Counted from the first letter of the stretch, positions 5,806-14,146 are shown. The stretch: DNA of 20,495 nt from JBJFCE01 sp964437825 (GCA_964437825.1 CAYTIH010000046.1:1-20495); one strand, 5' to 3'. A program made the numbers and translations. Notes: generated from the sequence alone by a model not told the origin.

Positions 5806-8388
5806 TTACTTTTTGACTGCCGCAAGCTCGCCGCCTTGCAATGTGATCAAAATGGCATCCCCGCCTGATACGCCGTCTGATAAAATCAGCTTTGCAGACA
5901 AGGTTTCCACATACTTCTGAATAAACCGCTTCAGCGGCCTTGCGCCATAGGTTGGCTCATAACCATTCTCTATGATATACGCCTTCGCATCCGGCGACAA
6001 CTCTACGGACAGCTCCCGGTCAGCAAGACGCCTGTTCAGATCCCGAATGATCAGATCAACAATACCTCCGATATTTTCCCTGCTTAACGGCTTAAACAGA
6101 ATCATCTCATCCAAACGATTCAAAAACTCCGGTCTGAAGCTTGCCCTGAGCTGCTCTAATACACTTGCCTGCGCATCCTCGCTGATGCTGCCGTCCGGCT
6201 GTATGCCCTCCAACAGATCCTGTGCGCCGATATTCGAGGTCAGTATGATAATGGTATTCTTAAAATCCACGGTTCTTCCCTGAGAATCCGTAATACGGCC
6301 GTCATCGAGCACCTGCAGCAGCACATTAAATACATCCGGGTGCGCTTTTTCGATTTCATCGAACAGAACCACGGAATAGGGTTTTCTCCTGACTGCTTCG
6401 GTCAATTGTCCGCCTTCCTCATATCCGACATATCCGGGAGGCGCTCCGATCAGCCTGGAGACGGAGTATTTCTCCATATATTCACTCATATCCAGTCTGA
6501 CCATATTGGACTCATCATCAAACAGTGCGGCTGCCAGAGACTTGGCAAGCTCCGTTTTACCGACACCGGTAGGGCCAAGGAACAGGAAGGAACCGATCGG
6601 CTTGGACGGATCCTTGATGCCCGCTTTGGAACGGATAATGGCCTCCGTTACCTTGGTGACAGCCTCATCCTGACCGACCACCCGCTTATGCAGTTCTTCA
6701 TCCAGGTGAAGCGTTTTATTCCGCTCGCTTTCCGTCAGCTTGGTAATCGGGATTCCGGTCCAGCGGCTGATAATCTTTGCAATTTCATCCTCGGATACAC
6801 TTTCGTGTACCAGGGATAAATCTTTATTCTTCACTGCTTCCTCTTCCTGCTCCAGCTGCTTGCGGAGTGCGGGCATCCTGCCGTAGCTGAGCTCCGCTGC
6901 TTTCTCCAGATTTCCCTCTCTTTGCGCAATCTGAATCTCGCTGTTCACTGCGTCAATTTGTTCGCGCAGCTTGGACAGACGTTCTACGGAGGCCTTCTCA
7001 TTATCCCACTGAGCCTTTCTGTTATTAAATTCTTCTTTGAAATCTGCAAGCTCCTTTTGAAGCGCTGCCAGTCTTTCTTGACTGATTCGGTCATTCTCTT
7101 TTTTCAGCGCCGCTTCTTCGATTTCCATCTGCATGACCTTACGCTGCAGTTCGTCAAGCTCGGTCGGCATGGAATCAAGCTCCGTCTTGATCAGCGCACA
7201 GGCTTCATCCACCAGATCAATCGCCTTATCCGGAAGGAAACGGTCCGTAATATAACGGTGCGAAAGCGTTGCGGCGCTGACCAGGGCATTGTCCATAATC
7301 TTTACGCCGTGATAGACCTCATAACGTTCCTTTAAGCCTCTCAGAATGGAAATCGTATCTTCCACAGTGGGCTCATCCACCATAACCGGCTGGAACCGGC
7401 GCTCCAGCGCCGCATCCTTCTCGATATACTGGCGGTATTCATTCAAAGTCGTCGCACCGATACAATGAAGTTCTCCCCTTGCCAGCATCGGCTTTAACAT
7501 ATTTCCGGCATCCAGCGCTCCGTCCGTCTTTCCGGCGCCGACAATCGTATGCAACTCATCAATAAACAGAATGATCTGTCCCTCGCTCTTTTTGACCTCG
7601 TCAAGCACTGCCTTCAGACGTTCCTCAAATTCGCCGCGATACTTGGCGCCCGCTACCAGTGCGCCCATATCCAGTGCAAAAATCTTTTTCTCCTTTAAGC
7701 CCTGCGGTACATCCCCGCGGACAATACGCTGCGCCAATCCCTCGACAACGGCCGTTTTACCGACACCCGGTTCCCCGATCAGTACCGGGTTATTCTTGGT
7801 CTTTCTGGAAAGGATGCGGATAATATTCCGAATTTCATGATCCCTGCCGATTACCGGGTCCAGCTTCTGGCTCCTTGCCTTCTCCACCAGATCCTGTCCA
7901 TACTTATTCAGCGTATCATAAGTAGCTTCCGGATTATCACTGGTCACCCGCTGATTGCCCCGCACCGTGGACAGCGCCTGCAAAAAGCGTTCCTTATTGA
8001 TGCCGTATTCTTTGAAAATCTGAGCGATTTCCTTGTTCGGACGGCGGATCATACACAGGAACAAATGCTCCACGGAAACATATTCATCCCCCATGGCCTT
8101 TGCCTCATCCTCTGCAGATACCAGCACCTGATTCAAATCCTGTCCCACATAAACCTGGCCGCCCTGAACCTTCACCCGTTTTTCCACGGCTGCTTTTGCA
8201 CGGTTCAAAAAATGCTCGGACTGTATTTCCATTTTTTCAATTAATTTTAATATCAGGCTGTCCTCAATCGTAAGCAGACTGTAAAGCAGATGCTCCTGCT
8301 CAATTTCCTGATTTCCGTATTCATAGGCAAGCTTCTCACAACGCTCCACTGCCTGTATTGATTTTTGCGTAAATTTTGAAATATTCAT
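5806..8388 (-). CDS. clpB: ATP-dependent disaggregase ClpB
   Basis: This is a full-length Hsp100 of 860 residues. The N-terminal Clp repeat domain spans ~1-150. NBD1 has Walker A GEPGVGKT (205-212) and Walker B ILFIDE (~274-279). A long coiled-coil M domain (~400-530) marks ClpB rather than ClpA/C. NBD2 has Walker A GPTGVGKTE (605-613), followed by a complete C-terminal domain. I place the start at MNISKFTQKS (8388), which matches ClpB N-termini. The frame opens 11 codons earlier at 8421, but that region contains the GGGAGG ribosome binding sequence. ClpB cooperates with DnaK/DnaJ/GrpE to dissolve aggregates in the cytoplasm. Its promoter carries a CIRCE operator, so it should be repressed by HrcA and induced by heat. 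It is monocistronic, bounded by its own promoter and terminator. Confidence 0.97.
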   Translation of the reverse strand: MNISKFTQKSIQAVERCEKLAYEYGNQEIEQEHLLYSLLTIEDSLILKLIEKMEIQSEHFLNRAKAAVEKRVKVQGGQVYVGQDLNQVLVSAEDEAKAMGDEYVSVEHLFLCMIRRPNKEIAQIFKEYGINKERFLQALSTVRGNQRVTSDNPEATYDTLNKYGQDLVEKARSQKLDPVIGRDHEIRNIIRILSRKTKNNPVLIGEPGVGKTAVVEGLAQRIVRGDVPQGLKEKKIFALDMGALVAGAKYRGEFEERLKAVLDEVKKSEGQIILFIDELHTIVGAGKTDGALDAGNMLKPMLARGELHCIGATTLNEYRQYIEKDAALERRFQPVMVDEPTVEDTISILRGLKERYEVYHGVKIMDNALVSAATLSHRYITDRFLPDKAIDLVDEACALIKTELDSMPTELDELQRKVMQMEIEEAALKKENDRISQERLAALQKELADFKEEFNNRKAQWDNEKASVERLSKLREQIDAVNSEIQIAQREGNLEKAAELSYGRMPALRKQLEQEEEAVKNKDLSLVHESVSEDEIAKIISRWTGIPITKLTESERNKTLHLDEELHKRVVGQDEAVTKVTEAIIRSKAGIKDPSKPIGSFLFLGPTGVGKTELAKSLAAALFDDESNMVRLDMSEYMEKYSVSRLIGAPPGYVGYEEGGQLTEAVRRKPYSVVLFDEIEKAHPDVFNVLLQVLDDGRITDSQGRTVDFKNTIIILTSNIGAQDLLEGIQPDGSISEDAQASVLEQLRASFRPEFLNRLDEMILFKPLSRENIGGIVDLIIRDLNRRLADRELSVELSPDAKAYIIENGYEPTYGARPLKRFIQKYVETLSAKLILSDGVSGGDAILITLQGGELAAVKK

Positions 8389-8439
8389 GATACACTCTGC
8401 ACCTCCCTTTTGGAACTCCACTGTTCTATCAACAATGTA

Positions 8440-8468
8440 ACAATACCACCGGTTGTTAGCACTGTCAA
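8440..8468 (-). promoter_or_regulatory. sigma-A promoter of clpB
   Basis: On the minus strand a perfect -35 TTGACA (plus-strand TGTCAA, 8463-8468) is separated by exactly 17 bases from the -10 TATTGT (plus-strand ACAATA, 8440-8445). It lies ~50 bases upstream of the ClpB start, and its -35 box is inside the CIRCE element. Confidence 0.75.
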
Positions 8469-8482
8469 CAGGTGAGTGCTAA
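8456..8482 (-). promoter_or_regulatory. CIRCE operator (HrcA binding site)
   Basis: Arms TTAGCACTG (8456-8464) and GAGTGCTAA (8474-8482) are separated by nine bases. This matches the CIRCE consensus (nine-base arms, N9 spacer) with a single change at the inner end of the left arm. It overlaps the -35 box of the clpB promoter, the usual arrangement for HrcA repression. hrcA itself is not in the window. Confidence 0.92.
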
Positions 8483-8520
8483 TATCTTTCTAAAAAATTT
8501 GTAAAGCGGTAATTTCATAT

Positions 8521-9014
8521 TTAGTGTTTCTTCAGATTCCCGTTCGCCGGATTGTCAAGTACGGTTCCGTCCTGCGCGAATCCGGAACCATGGCAGGGAC
8601 AGTCCCACGAATGCTCCTGCGGGTTCCATTTTAAGGCACAGCCGAGGTGCGGGCACCGCTTCTTCGATATGGTGAGCAGATTGACCAACGCCTCGCAGCC
8701 GTTCAAAAACAGCTGTTGCTTCATCATATGCCTTGACGGGCTGAACACTTCCGCATAGGGATTTTCTTTTCCCAAAATCATATCGGTCAAAATGCCCGCC
8801 GCCGTCATGGCGCCGGTCATTCCCCACTTGTGAAAGCCTGCTGCCACATAGCATTCCGGCATATGCCCGGAATAATCCACTCCTTCTTTTTGCAAAAAAT
8901 AAGCGCACAGAATACCGGCAATTCCTCCTCCGATAATCAATACATCCGTTTTGATTTCACCCCTCAGCGTTTCAAAATGGGGAAGCACGCGCTCCGGGTC
9001 CGAATAGAATTCAT
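8521..9014 (-). pseudogene. FAD-dependent oxidoreductase with Rieske domain, frameshifted and internally deleted
   Basis: The minus-strand ATG at 9014 has GGGAG six bases upstream and begins MNSIRT. The family continuation ...ERVLPHFETLRGE is in another frame and would be rejoined by one extra C in the CCC run (plus-strand GGG 8996-8998). The dinucleotide-binding motif follows (LIIGGGIAGILCAYFLQ). The sequence then jumps from KEGVDY straight to the late segment of the FAD domain (ECYVAAGFHKWGMTGAM), missing what would be roughly 250-300 residues. The C-terminal Rieske domain is intact, with CPHLGC and WDCPCHGSGF ligand motifs. An intact protein of this type has around 500 residues; only ~160 codons remain. 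The protein cannot be a working oxidoreductase, although the Rieske part could still fold. Confidence 0.85.
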
Positions 9015-9085
9015 AGCTTACTCCCTTCCGAATTTCAAAATAATCATCCTATATTGTGTGATTTCCATCAATGAAATATGTATAC

Positions 9086-9113
9086 TTGTAAAATATAGAA
9101 ATTGAAGTAAAAT
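9086..9113 (+). promoter_or_regulatory. Putative promoter of the sufC-sufB pair
   Basis: TTGTAA (9086-9091) and TAAAAT (9108-9113) are 16 bases apart in an AT-rich stretch, 43 bases before the sufC start. No operator-like palindrome is evident nearby. The match is moderate only. Confidence 0.4.
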
Positions 9114-9155
9114 AAGAATACTGAAACTATTACGGGCTGCGTAAAGGAGACTATT

Positions 9156-9890
9156 ATGCTGGAACTCAAGGGAATACATTGGAATACCCCGGAGGGCGAA
9201 GAAATCCTGAAAGGGATTGACTTGTCGATACCGGAAGGAAAACTGACTGTCATTACCGGTCCCAATGGCGGAGGTAAAACCTCTCTTGCCAAAATGATTG
9301 CCGGGCTTTATAAACCGAGCATTGGCAGTATTTATTTAGGAAATGAGAATATCACTGACTGGGACATTACCACACGCGCCAGAAACGGAATTGCGTATGC
9401 ATTTCAGCAGCCGGTCCGTTTCAAGGGGCTGTCTGTCAGAGATCTTTTGGAAATGTCAGCCGAAAGCACGCTGAAGGAGGACGAGCTGTGTAACATGCTC
9501 AGCTCGGTCGGGCTGTGTGCTCAGGAATATATGGATCGTAATGTGGATGCCAGTCTTTCGGGTGGAGAGAGTAAGCGCATCGAAATCGCAACTGTTCTTT
9601 GCCGGAAAAACGCTCAGGTTCTGGTGTTTGACGAACCGGAGGCCGGAATTGATTTGTGGAGCTTTTCCAATTTGATTGAAGCCTTTGAACAGCTGAAGGC
9701 TGACTCAAGCCGCTCCCTGATTATTATTTCACATCAGGAACGGATCATGGAAATCGCCGATTATATTGCGGTTGTAGCCGACGGAAGAATCCGTACCTGC
9801 GGGAAACGCGAGGATATTTTACCTGCGCTTTTATCCTGTGAAAAACAATCCTTCTGTCCCATCAACAAATCGTCAAAGGAGGTACGCTGA
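9156..9890 (+). CDS. sufC: SufC-like ABC ATPase of a minimal Fe-S cluster assembly system
   Basis: This 244-residue ABC ATPase has Walker A GPNGGGKT (35-42), a Q-loop YAFQQP (~81-86), signature LSGGE (134-138), Walker B VLVFDEPEAGID (155-166) and the switch histidine in ISHQE (H193). The FQQP and DEPEAGID variants are SufC-type, not transporter-type, and no membrane permease adjoins it. A clear AAAGGAG precedes the ATG. The next gene, a SufB-like scaffold, starts one base after the stop, so the two should act as a complex. SufC energises conformational change of the scaffold during cluster assembly. Canonical sufD, sufS and sufU are absent here, as in the two-component SufBC-like (SMS) systems described in anaerobes. 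An ABC ATPase of other function is unlikely given the partner. Confidence 0.88.
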   Translation: MLELKGIHWNTPEGEEILKGIDLSIPEGKLTVITGPNGGGKTSLAKMIAGLYKPSIGSIYLGNENITDWDITTRARNGIAYAFQQPVRFKGLSVRDLLEMSAESTLKEDELCNMLSSVGLCAQEYMDRNVDASLSGGESKRIEIATVLCRKNAQVLVFDEPEAGIDLWSFSNLIEAFEQLKADSSRSLIIISHQERIMEIADYIAVVADGRIRTCGKREDILPALLSCEKQSFCPINKSSKEVR

Positions 9891-9891
9891 C

Positions 9892-10809
9892 ATGAATTCT
9901 GTTACAAGTAAACTTCTTTCACTTGTTTCCGACTGGAAGGACGGTTTTCAGGGCGCTTATAACATCCGTGAGGACGGCGGCTGCGCCGCAAGACAATCCT
10001 CCGAGTATATCAAAATCGAACCCAAAAAGGATCAGCCCGGCATCAACATCCATATCAGCGCAGGCGCCAGACAGGAAACCGTATATATTCCCGCCTGCGT
10101 TACACACAGCGGTGTCAGCGATCTGGTGTATAATGACTTTCTGGTTGAAGACGGCGCGGACGTCATCATTGTCGCCGGATGCGGCGTTCACAGCGACGGT
10201 GAAGAGGAAGCAAGGCACAACGGAATCCACCGTTTCTTTATCGGAAAAAATGCAAGGGTTGTATATCGGGAAAAACATATCGGCACCGGTAAGGGAAGCG
10301 GCGCAAAACGCATTGATCCCGTGACCGATATTTCCATGGATGAAAACTCCTATATGGAAATGGATACCATGCAGATCGGCGGCGTAACCGACACGAACCG
10401 GGTAACGTCCGCAAAGCTTGCGGCCGGCGCTAAACTGATTATACATGAAAGACTGCTGACGGATGCCGATGAAACCGCAAAATCGGACTTTTCGGTTTCC
10501 CTTGACGGCGAGGATTCCGGTGTCGATCTGATTTCCAGATCGGTGGCCAAAGGCAATTCCTATCAGGAATACCATTCTGTCATCAAAGGCAACTGCCGCT
10601 GCGTGGGACATTCCGAATGCGATGCTATTTTGGTCGGAAACGGTGTCGTAAATGCGGCTCCCGAACTTCATGCCGGACATATCGATGCCTCCCTGATCCA
10701 TGAGGCTGCCATCGGCAAAATTGCAGGGGAACAGATTATCAAGCTCTGCACGCTCGGCATGACCGAAGCAGAGGCGGAGCAGAAAATTATAGAAGGTTTC
10801 CTGAAATAA
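9892..10809 (+). CDS. Short SufB/SufD-family scaffold protein
   Basis: The ATG at 9892 has AGGAGG nine bases upstream (9877-9882) and lies one base after the sufC stop. The frame extends further upstream, but inside sufC. The 305 residues have the beta-helix-rich composition of the SufBD core. The C-terminal conserved block reads ECDAILVG (Cys243), then AAPELHA and IHEAAIGKIAGEQI, which parallels the SufB region carrying the essential cluster-assembly cysteine. At ~305 residues it is much shorter than SufB (~460-490) or SufD (~420) and lacks most of the N-terminal domain. It probably forms a homodimer with two SufC subunits as a minimal Fe-S scaffold. SufB-like versus SufD-like assignment rests on Cys243 and is tentative. 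Confidence 0.85.
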   Translation: MNSVTSKLLSLVSDWKDGFQGAYNIREDGGCAARQSSEYIKIEPKKDQPGINIHISAGARQETVYIPACVTHSGVSDLVYNDFLVEDGADVIIVAGCGVHSDGEEEARHNGIHRFFIGKNARVVYREKHIGTGKGSGAKRIDPVTDISMDENSYMEMDTMQIGGVTDTNRVTSAKLAAGAKLIIHERLLTDADETAKSDFSVSLDGEDSGVDLISRSVAKGNSYQEYHSVIKGNCRCVGHSECDAILVGNGVVNAAPELHAGHIDASLIHEAAIGKIAGEQIIKLCTLGMTEAEAEQKIIEGFLK

Positions 10810-10853
10810 TCGTACTTTGCACATAGCGGCACAAAACAAAAGCCAAGCGAAAA

Positions 10854-10925
10854 AGGCAGAATTGAAAACCGCCCTTAGCCCGAGCGAAAAATACAGCTTA
10901 CCAGGGCCGGTTTCAAATTCTGCCT
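10854..10925 (-). terminator. Long hairpin terminator between convergent sufB-like gene and copA
   Basis: Eighteen-base arms (10854-10871 and 10908-10925) pair with small mismatches. On the minus strand the stem ends CTGCC and is followed by five T residues, so it should end the csoR-copA transcript. On the plus strand the T tract is poor, so termination of the Suf transcript there is less certain. Additional C/G pairs (CCCT near 10872-10875 with AGGG near 10903-10906) extend the stem. Confidence 0.7.
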
Positions 10926-10962
10926 CTGTTTATGATCTCTTTCCTATCCGCACAACATCCGC

Positions 10963-11172
10963 TTACTGAATGGAAATCACCTTATAATCCTGTTCCTCTA
11001 CCGCCTGTTTCAGGATTTCATCGCTGAGAGCCTCATTCAGTGTTACGACGGCAGTGCCTTTTTCATGGCTGACATCCGCCTGCGCTACCTGCGGCAGCGC
11101 TTCCAGACTCTTTTTCACGGACGCTTCACAGTGTCCGCACATCATACCTTCGATTTTCATTGTTTTTTGCAT
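10963..11172 (-). CDS. Possible internal start giving a free CopZ-like copper chaperone
   Basis: Inside copA, in the same frame, an ATG at 11172 (Met812 of CopA) has a perfect GGAGG (plus-strand CCTCC 11181-11185) eight bases upstream. Initiation here would give a 69-residue HMA protein beginning MQKTMKIEGMMCGHC, the size and form of stand-alone CopZ. The preceding linker is low-complexity. Either copZ was fused to copA after losing its stop, leaving the old ribosome binding site, or both products are made. Precedent: E. coli copA yields a chaperone by frameshifting. Whether this internal start is used is inference. Confidence 0.45.
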   Translation of the reverse strand: MQKTMKIEGMMCGHCEASVKKSLEALPQVAQADVSHEKGTAVVTLNEALSDEILKQAVEEQDYKVISIQ

Positions 11173-13605
11173 GTTTCTTTCCTCCGTTTTCTCATGATCT
11201 GCTCCGTTTTCCAGCTTGTTATTTTTATCATACACGTTTGCACTTTCCGTTTCCTGCCTGCCGGCCGCTTTGGACGCCTTCACCTTCCTGTCCCTTGAAG
11301 CGTCATGAATGGCGCAGAGATTTAACCTCAGCGCATTGGTCACCACGCAGAAGCTGGACAAGCTCATGGCCGCAGCGCCGAACATGGGATTTAACTGCCA
11401 TCCAAACAGAGGAATCCAGATTCCGGCAGCAAGCGGAATCCCTATGATATTATAGAAAAATGCCCAGAACAGATTCTCATGAATATTCTTTAGCGTGGCA
11501 CGGCTTAAGCGTATGGCAGCCGAAACATCACTCAGCTTACTCTTCATTAATACCACATCCGCTGCATCTATGGCAATATCCGTACCTGCTCCGATTGCGA
11601 TACCGATATCCGCCCTGGTTAACGCCGGCGCATCATTAATGCCGTCGCCGACCATGGCAACCTTGCCCTTCTCTTTTAATGCGCGGATTACATTTTCTTT
11701 TCCGTCCGGAAGCACGCCGGCGATAATTTCATTGACGCCCGCCTGCCTTCCGATCGCCCTTGCTGTGCGTTCGTTGTCTCCGGTTAACATAACTACATGT
11801 ATTCCCATATTTTGAAGTTCTTCGACCGCCTTAGGCGCTTCCTCCTTAATCACATCCGCCACAGCAATGATTCCTGCCGGTTTTCCGTCCCTTGCAAAAA
11901 ATAACGGGGTCTTACCCTCCTCAGAGAGGCGCTCGGACTGTGTTTTCATCGTACCCGATATCTGTACCTTTGTACTTAAGAAGTTATAATTGCCTCCTAC
12001 AAGATCCTTTCCTTCCAAAACTGCCGAAAGTCCGTTTCCGGGAAGCGCAGTAAAATCAGTGACCTCTGCCGGCTGGATATCCAGGTTCTCCGCATAGGAA
12101 ATAACCGCACGGGCCAGCGGATGTTCGCTTTTTTGCTCCAAGGCATAGGCAAGCCGCAGCAGCTCTGTTTCCGTAATTCCCGTATCCGGTACCAGATCGG
12201 TAACCTTCGGTTCTCCGGAGGTAATGGTTCCGGTCTTATCCAAGGCAACGATCTGTATCTTGCCGGTTTCTTCGAGGGATACCGCTGTTTTAAACATAAT
12301 TCCGTTCTTGGCTCCCACACCGTTTCCGACCATAATCGCCACAGGAGTTGCAAGACCAAGCGCACACGGACAGCTGATGACCAGTACGGAAATTCCCCTT
12401 GCCAGCGCAAACCCAATCCCCTCTCCTGCAAACAGCCAGACCAAAATCGTAATCACCGCAATTGTGATAACCGCCGGTACAAAAACGCCCGATACCCGAT
12501 CCGCCACCTTCGCAATCGGCGCTTTCGTTGCCGCCGCATCACTTACCATCTGGATGATCTGCGATAAAGTGGTATCCTCTCCTACACGCTCTGCACGGCA
12601 TTTGAGAAAGCCTGATTGATTGTTGGTCGCCGCAGAAACATGATCTCCCTGCGCTTTATCCACCGGAATACTCTCGCCGGTCAGCGCCGCTTCATTAACT
12701 GCGCTGCTTCCTTCCAAAACGATGCCATCCACCGGAATATTCTCGCCGGGGCGAACGACAAAGATATCTCCTTGATTTACTTCCTCAATAGAAACCTCCG
12801 TTTCTACGCCGCCGCGGATAATCGTTGCCGTCTTAGGCGCCAGCTTCATCAGACTCTTTAGCGCATCCGTTGTTCTTCCTTTGGATCTGGCCTCCAGCAT
12901 TTTCCCGACGGTAATCAGTGCCAAAATCATGGCTGCAGACTCAAAATAAAATTCATGCATATAGGCCATGACGCCGTCCATATCGCCCTTCACCTGCGCA
13001 TCCGTCATGGCAAACAATGCATAAGTACTATATACAAATGCTGCGGCTGCGCCCAGCGCTACCAGCGTATCCATATTGGGCGCACGGTGCAGCAGGCTTT
13101 TAAATCCGCTGATAAAAAATTTCTGATTGATGACCATAATGGCTGCTGTTAATAACAGCTGCACCAGTCCCATAGCTACATGATTGTCCGTAAAATAGGA
13201 TGGCAGCGGCCACCCCCACATCATATGTCCCATGGAAAAGTACATTAATATAATCAGAAAAATCAGGGAATAGATCAGACGCTTCTTTAAGATTGGAGTT
13301 TCCCTGTCCTTCAAAAGATCTTCCTCGGCCGCGCTGCCCCTGCCCAAGGCTCCCGCTTCAGCAGAGCTTGCGCTTCCTGCTCCCGAACCGCCGCCTTTGG
13401 ACCTTTGCTTTTTAAGAGAAGCTCCATAACCCGCTTTCTCCACTGCCTTGATAATCTCCTGCGGTAATGCACTGCCCTCCACTCCCATGGAATTTGTCAG
13501 CAGGCTGACCGAACAGGACATAACGCCGGGAACCTTTGAAACTGCCTTCTCTACTCTGGCGCTGCATGCAGCGCAGCTCATCCCGGTAACCGTATATCGT
13601 TCCAT
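10963..13605 (-). CDS. copA: Copper-exporting P1B-1 ATPase CopA with C-terminal CopZ-like domain
   Basis: The protein has 880 residues. An N-terminal HMA domain has GMSCAAC (Cys11, Cys14), then a Gly/Ser/Ala-rich linker (~68-95). The P-type core shows TGES (309-312), CPC (412-414), DKTGT (phosphorylated Asp456), SEHP (493-496) and GDGINDAP (653-660). Transmembrane motifs YN-x4-P (718-724) and MSLSS (747-751) are the signature of Cu(I)-specific P1B-1 pumps. After the last helix a charged, disordered linker (~770-811) leads to a second HMA domain with CGHC (823-826). This C-terminal metal domain is an addition to the basic CopA plan. It lies downstream of csoR, separated by ~135 bases with its own GAGGA ribosome binding site. 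Cu(I) export at the cytoplasmic membrane is the expected role, de-repressed by copper through CsoR. Confidence 0.96.
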   Translation of the reverse strand: MERYTVTGMSCAACSARVEKAVSKVPGVMSCSVSLLTNSMGVEGSALPQEIIKAVEKAGYGASLKKQRSKGGGSGAGSASSAEAGALGRGSAAEEDLLKDRETPILKKRLIYSLIFLIILMYFSMGHMMWGWPLPSYFTDNHVAMGLVQLLLTAAIMVINQKFFISGFKSLLHRAPNMDTLVALGAAAAFVYSTYALFAMTDAQVKGDMDGVMAYMHEFYFESAAMILALITVGKMLEARSKGRTTDALKSLMKLAPKTATIIRGGVETEVSIEEVNQGDIFVVRPGENIPVDGIVLEGSSAVNEAALTGESIPVDKAQGDHVSAATNNQSGFLKCRAERVGEDTTLSQIIQMVSDAAATKAPIAKVADRVSGVFVPAVITIAVITILVWLFAGEGIGFALARGISVLVISCPCALGLATPVAIMVGNGVGAKNGIMFKTAVSLEETGKIQIVALDKTGTITSGEPKVTDLVPDTGITETELLRLAYALEQKSEHPLARAVISYAENLDIQPAEVTDFTALPGNGLSAVLEGKDLVGGNYNFLSTKVQISGTMKTQSERLSEEGKTPLFFARDGKPAGIIAVADVIKEEAPKAVEELQNMGIHVVMLTGDNERTARAIGRQAGVNEIIAGVLPDGKENVIRALKEKGKVAMVGDGINDAPALTRADIGIAIGAGTDIAIDAADVVLMKSKLSDVSAAIRLSRATLKNIHENLFWAFFYNIIGIPLAAGIWIPLFGWQLNPMFGAAAMSLSSFCVVTNALRLNLCAIHDASRDRKVKASKAAGRQETESANVYDKNNKLENGADHEKTEERNMQKTMKIEGMMCGHCEASVKKSLEALPQVAQADVSHEKGTAVVTLNEALSDEILKQAVEEQDYKVISIQ

Positions 13606-13702
13606 TATTTTCCTCTTGTCTCCTTTTTATTGTTTTCCATCTCCGAAAAGCCTTAAAAGCTCCTTTTCTGTTTTTCTATTGCCCGCGGGATTGCAGGCTG
13701 CT

Positions 13703-13738
13703 CTTTTGTTCTTTTGTTCTTTTGTTCTTTTGTTCTTT
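13703..13738 (+). repeat. Four-copy 8-bp tandem repeat between csoR and copA
   Basis: CTTTTGTT is repeated perfectly four times (13703-13734), followed by a partial fifth (CTTT). It lies directly after the csoR stop codon and ~100 bases before the copA start, within the likely csoR-copA transcript (AACAAAAG repeats on the transcribed strand). Confidence 0.9.
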
Positions 13739-13740
13739 CG

Positions 13741-14046
13741 CTATTTCATCAGCTTCTGCAGTGTAGCCAACAGCTCATCCACAGTTTCCTCATTGCCTTC
13801 CCGGATATCTCTGATTACACAGGTCTTGATATGGTTTGATAACAGTACCTTATTAAAGCTGTTCAGCGCCGCATTTACAGCCGCAACCTGTACCAGAATA
13901 TCAGTACAATACGCATCCTTTTCCACCATTCCCCGGATGCCCCTGATCTGTCCCTCAATCCGGTTTAAACGATGAATCAAATCCCTGTATTCCGTCTCGG
14001 ACCGCTCCTTTGTTTTTTGACAGCAGCATTTCGTTTCTTCATTCAT
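13741..14046 (-). CDS. csoR: CsoR family copper-sensing repressor
   Basis: This ~101-residue all-helical protein is of the CsoR/RcnR (DUF156) family. The core reads LIHRLNRIEGQIRGIRGMVEK, then YCTDILVQ and later SNHIKTCV. The Cys in YC plus His and Cys in HIKTC form the Cu(I)-binding C-H-C set of CsoR proteins. The N-terminus carries an extra CCC in MNEETKCCC. I prefer the ATG at 14046, which has GGAG six bases upstream; an in-frame ATG four codons earlier (14058) has none. It precedes copA on the same strand, and its promoter contains a palindromic site of CsoR type. It should repress its own transcript and release DNA on binding Cu(I). A nickel- or sulfur-sensing paralogue is unlikely given copA. 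Confidence 0.93.
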   Translation of the reverse strand: MNEETKCCCQKTKERSETEYRDLIHRLNRIEGQIRGIRGMVEKDAYCTDILVQVAAVNAALNSFNKVLLSNHIKTCVIRDIREGNEETVDELLATLQKLMK

Positions 14047-14146
14047 AGTAATCTCCATTTCTGAGCAACTTTTGCAAGCTATTTGTTTTTAACCGGACAT
14101 AGGCTATCGAGCTTATGTTGCAATCTATTACCTCTCTTCTTTTCCT

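Noticed and set aside
5972..8244. Several plus-strand open frames across clpB
   Set aside because: They lie opposite highly conserved ClpB domains and show no motif or start signal of their own.
9919..10839. A 306-codon minus-strand open frame opposite the SufB-like gene
   Set aside because: The plus strand has a perfect ribosome binding site, coupling to sufC and SufB-family motifs; the antisense frame has no family pattern.
13703..13738. Possible regulator binding site made of CTTTTGTT repeats
   Set aside because: It has no dyad symmetry or known operator form; a simple slippage repeat explains it.
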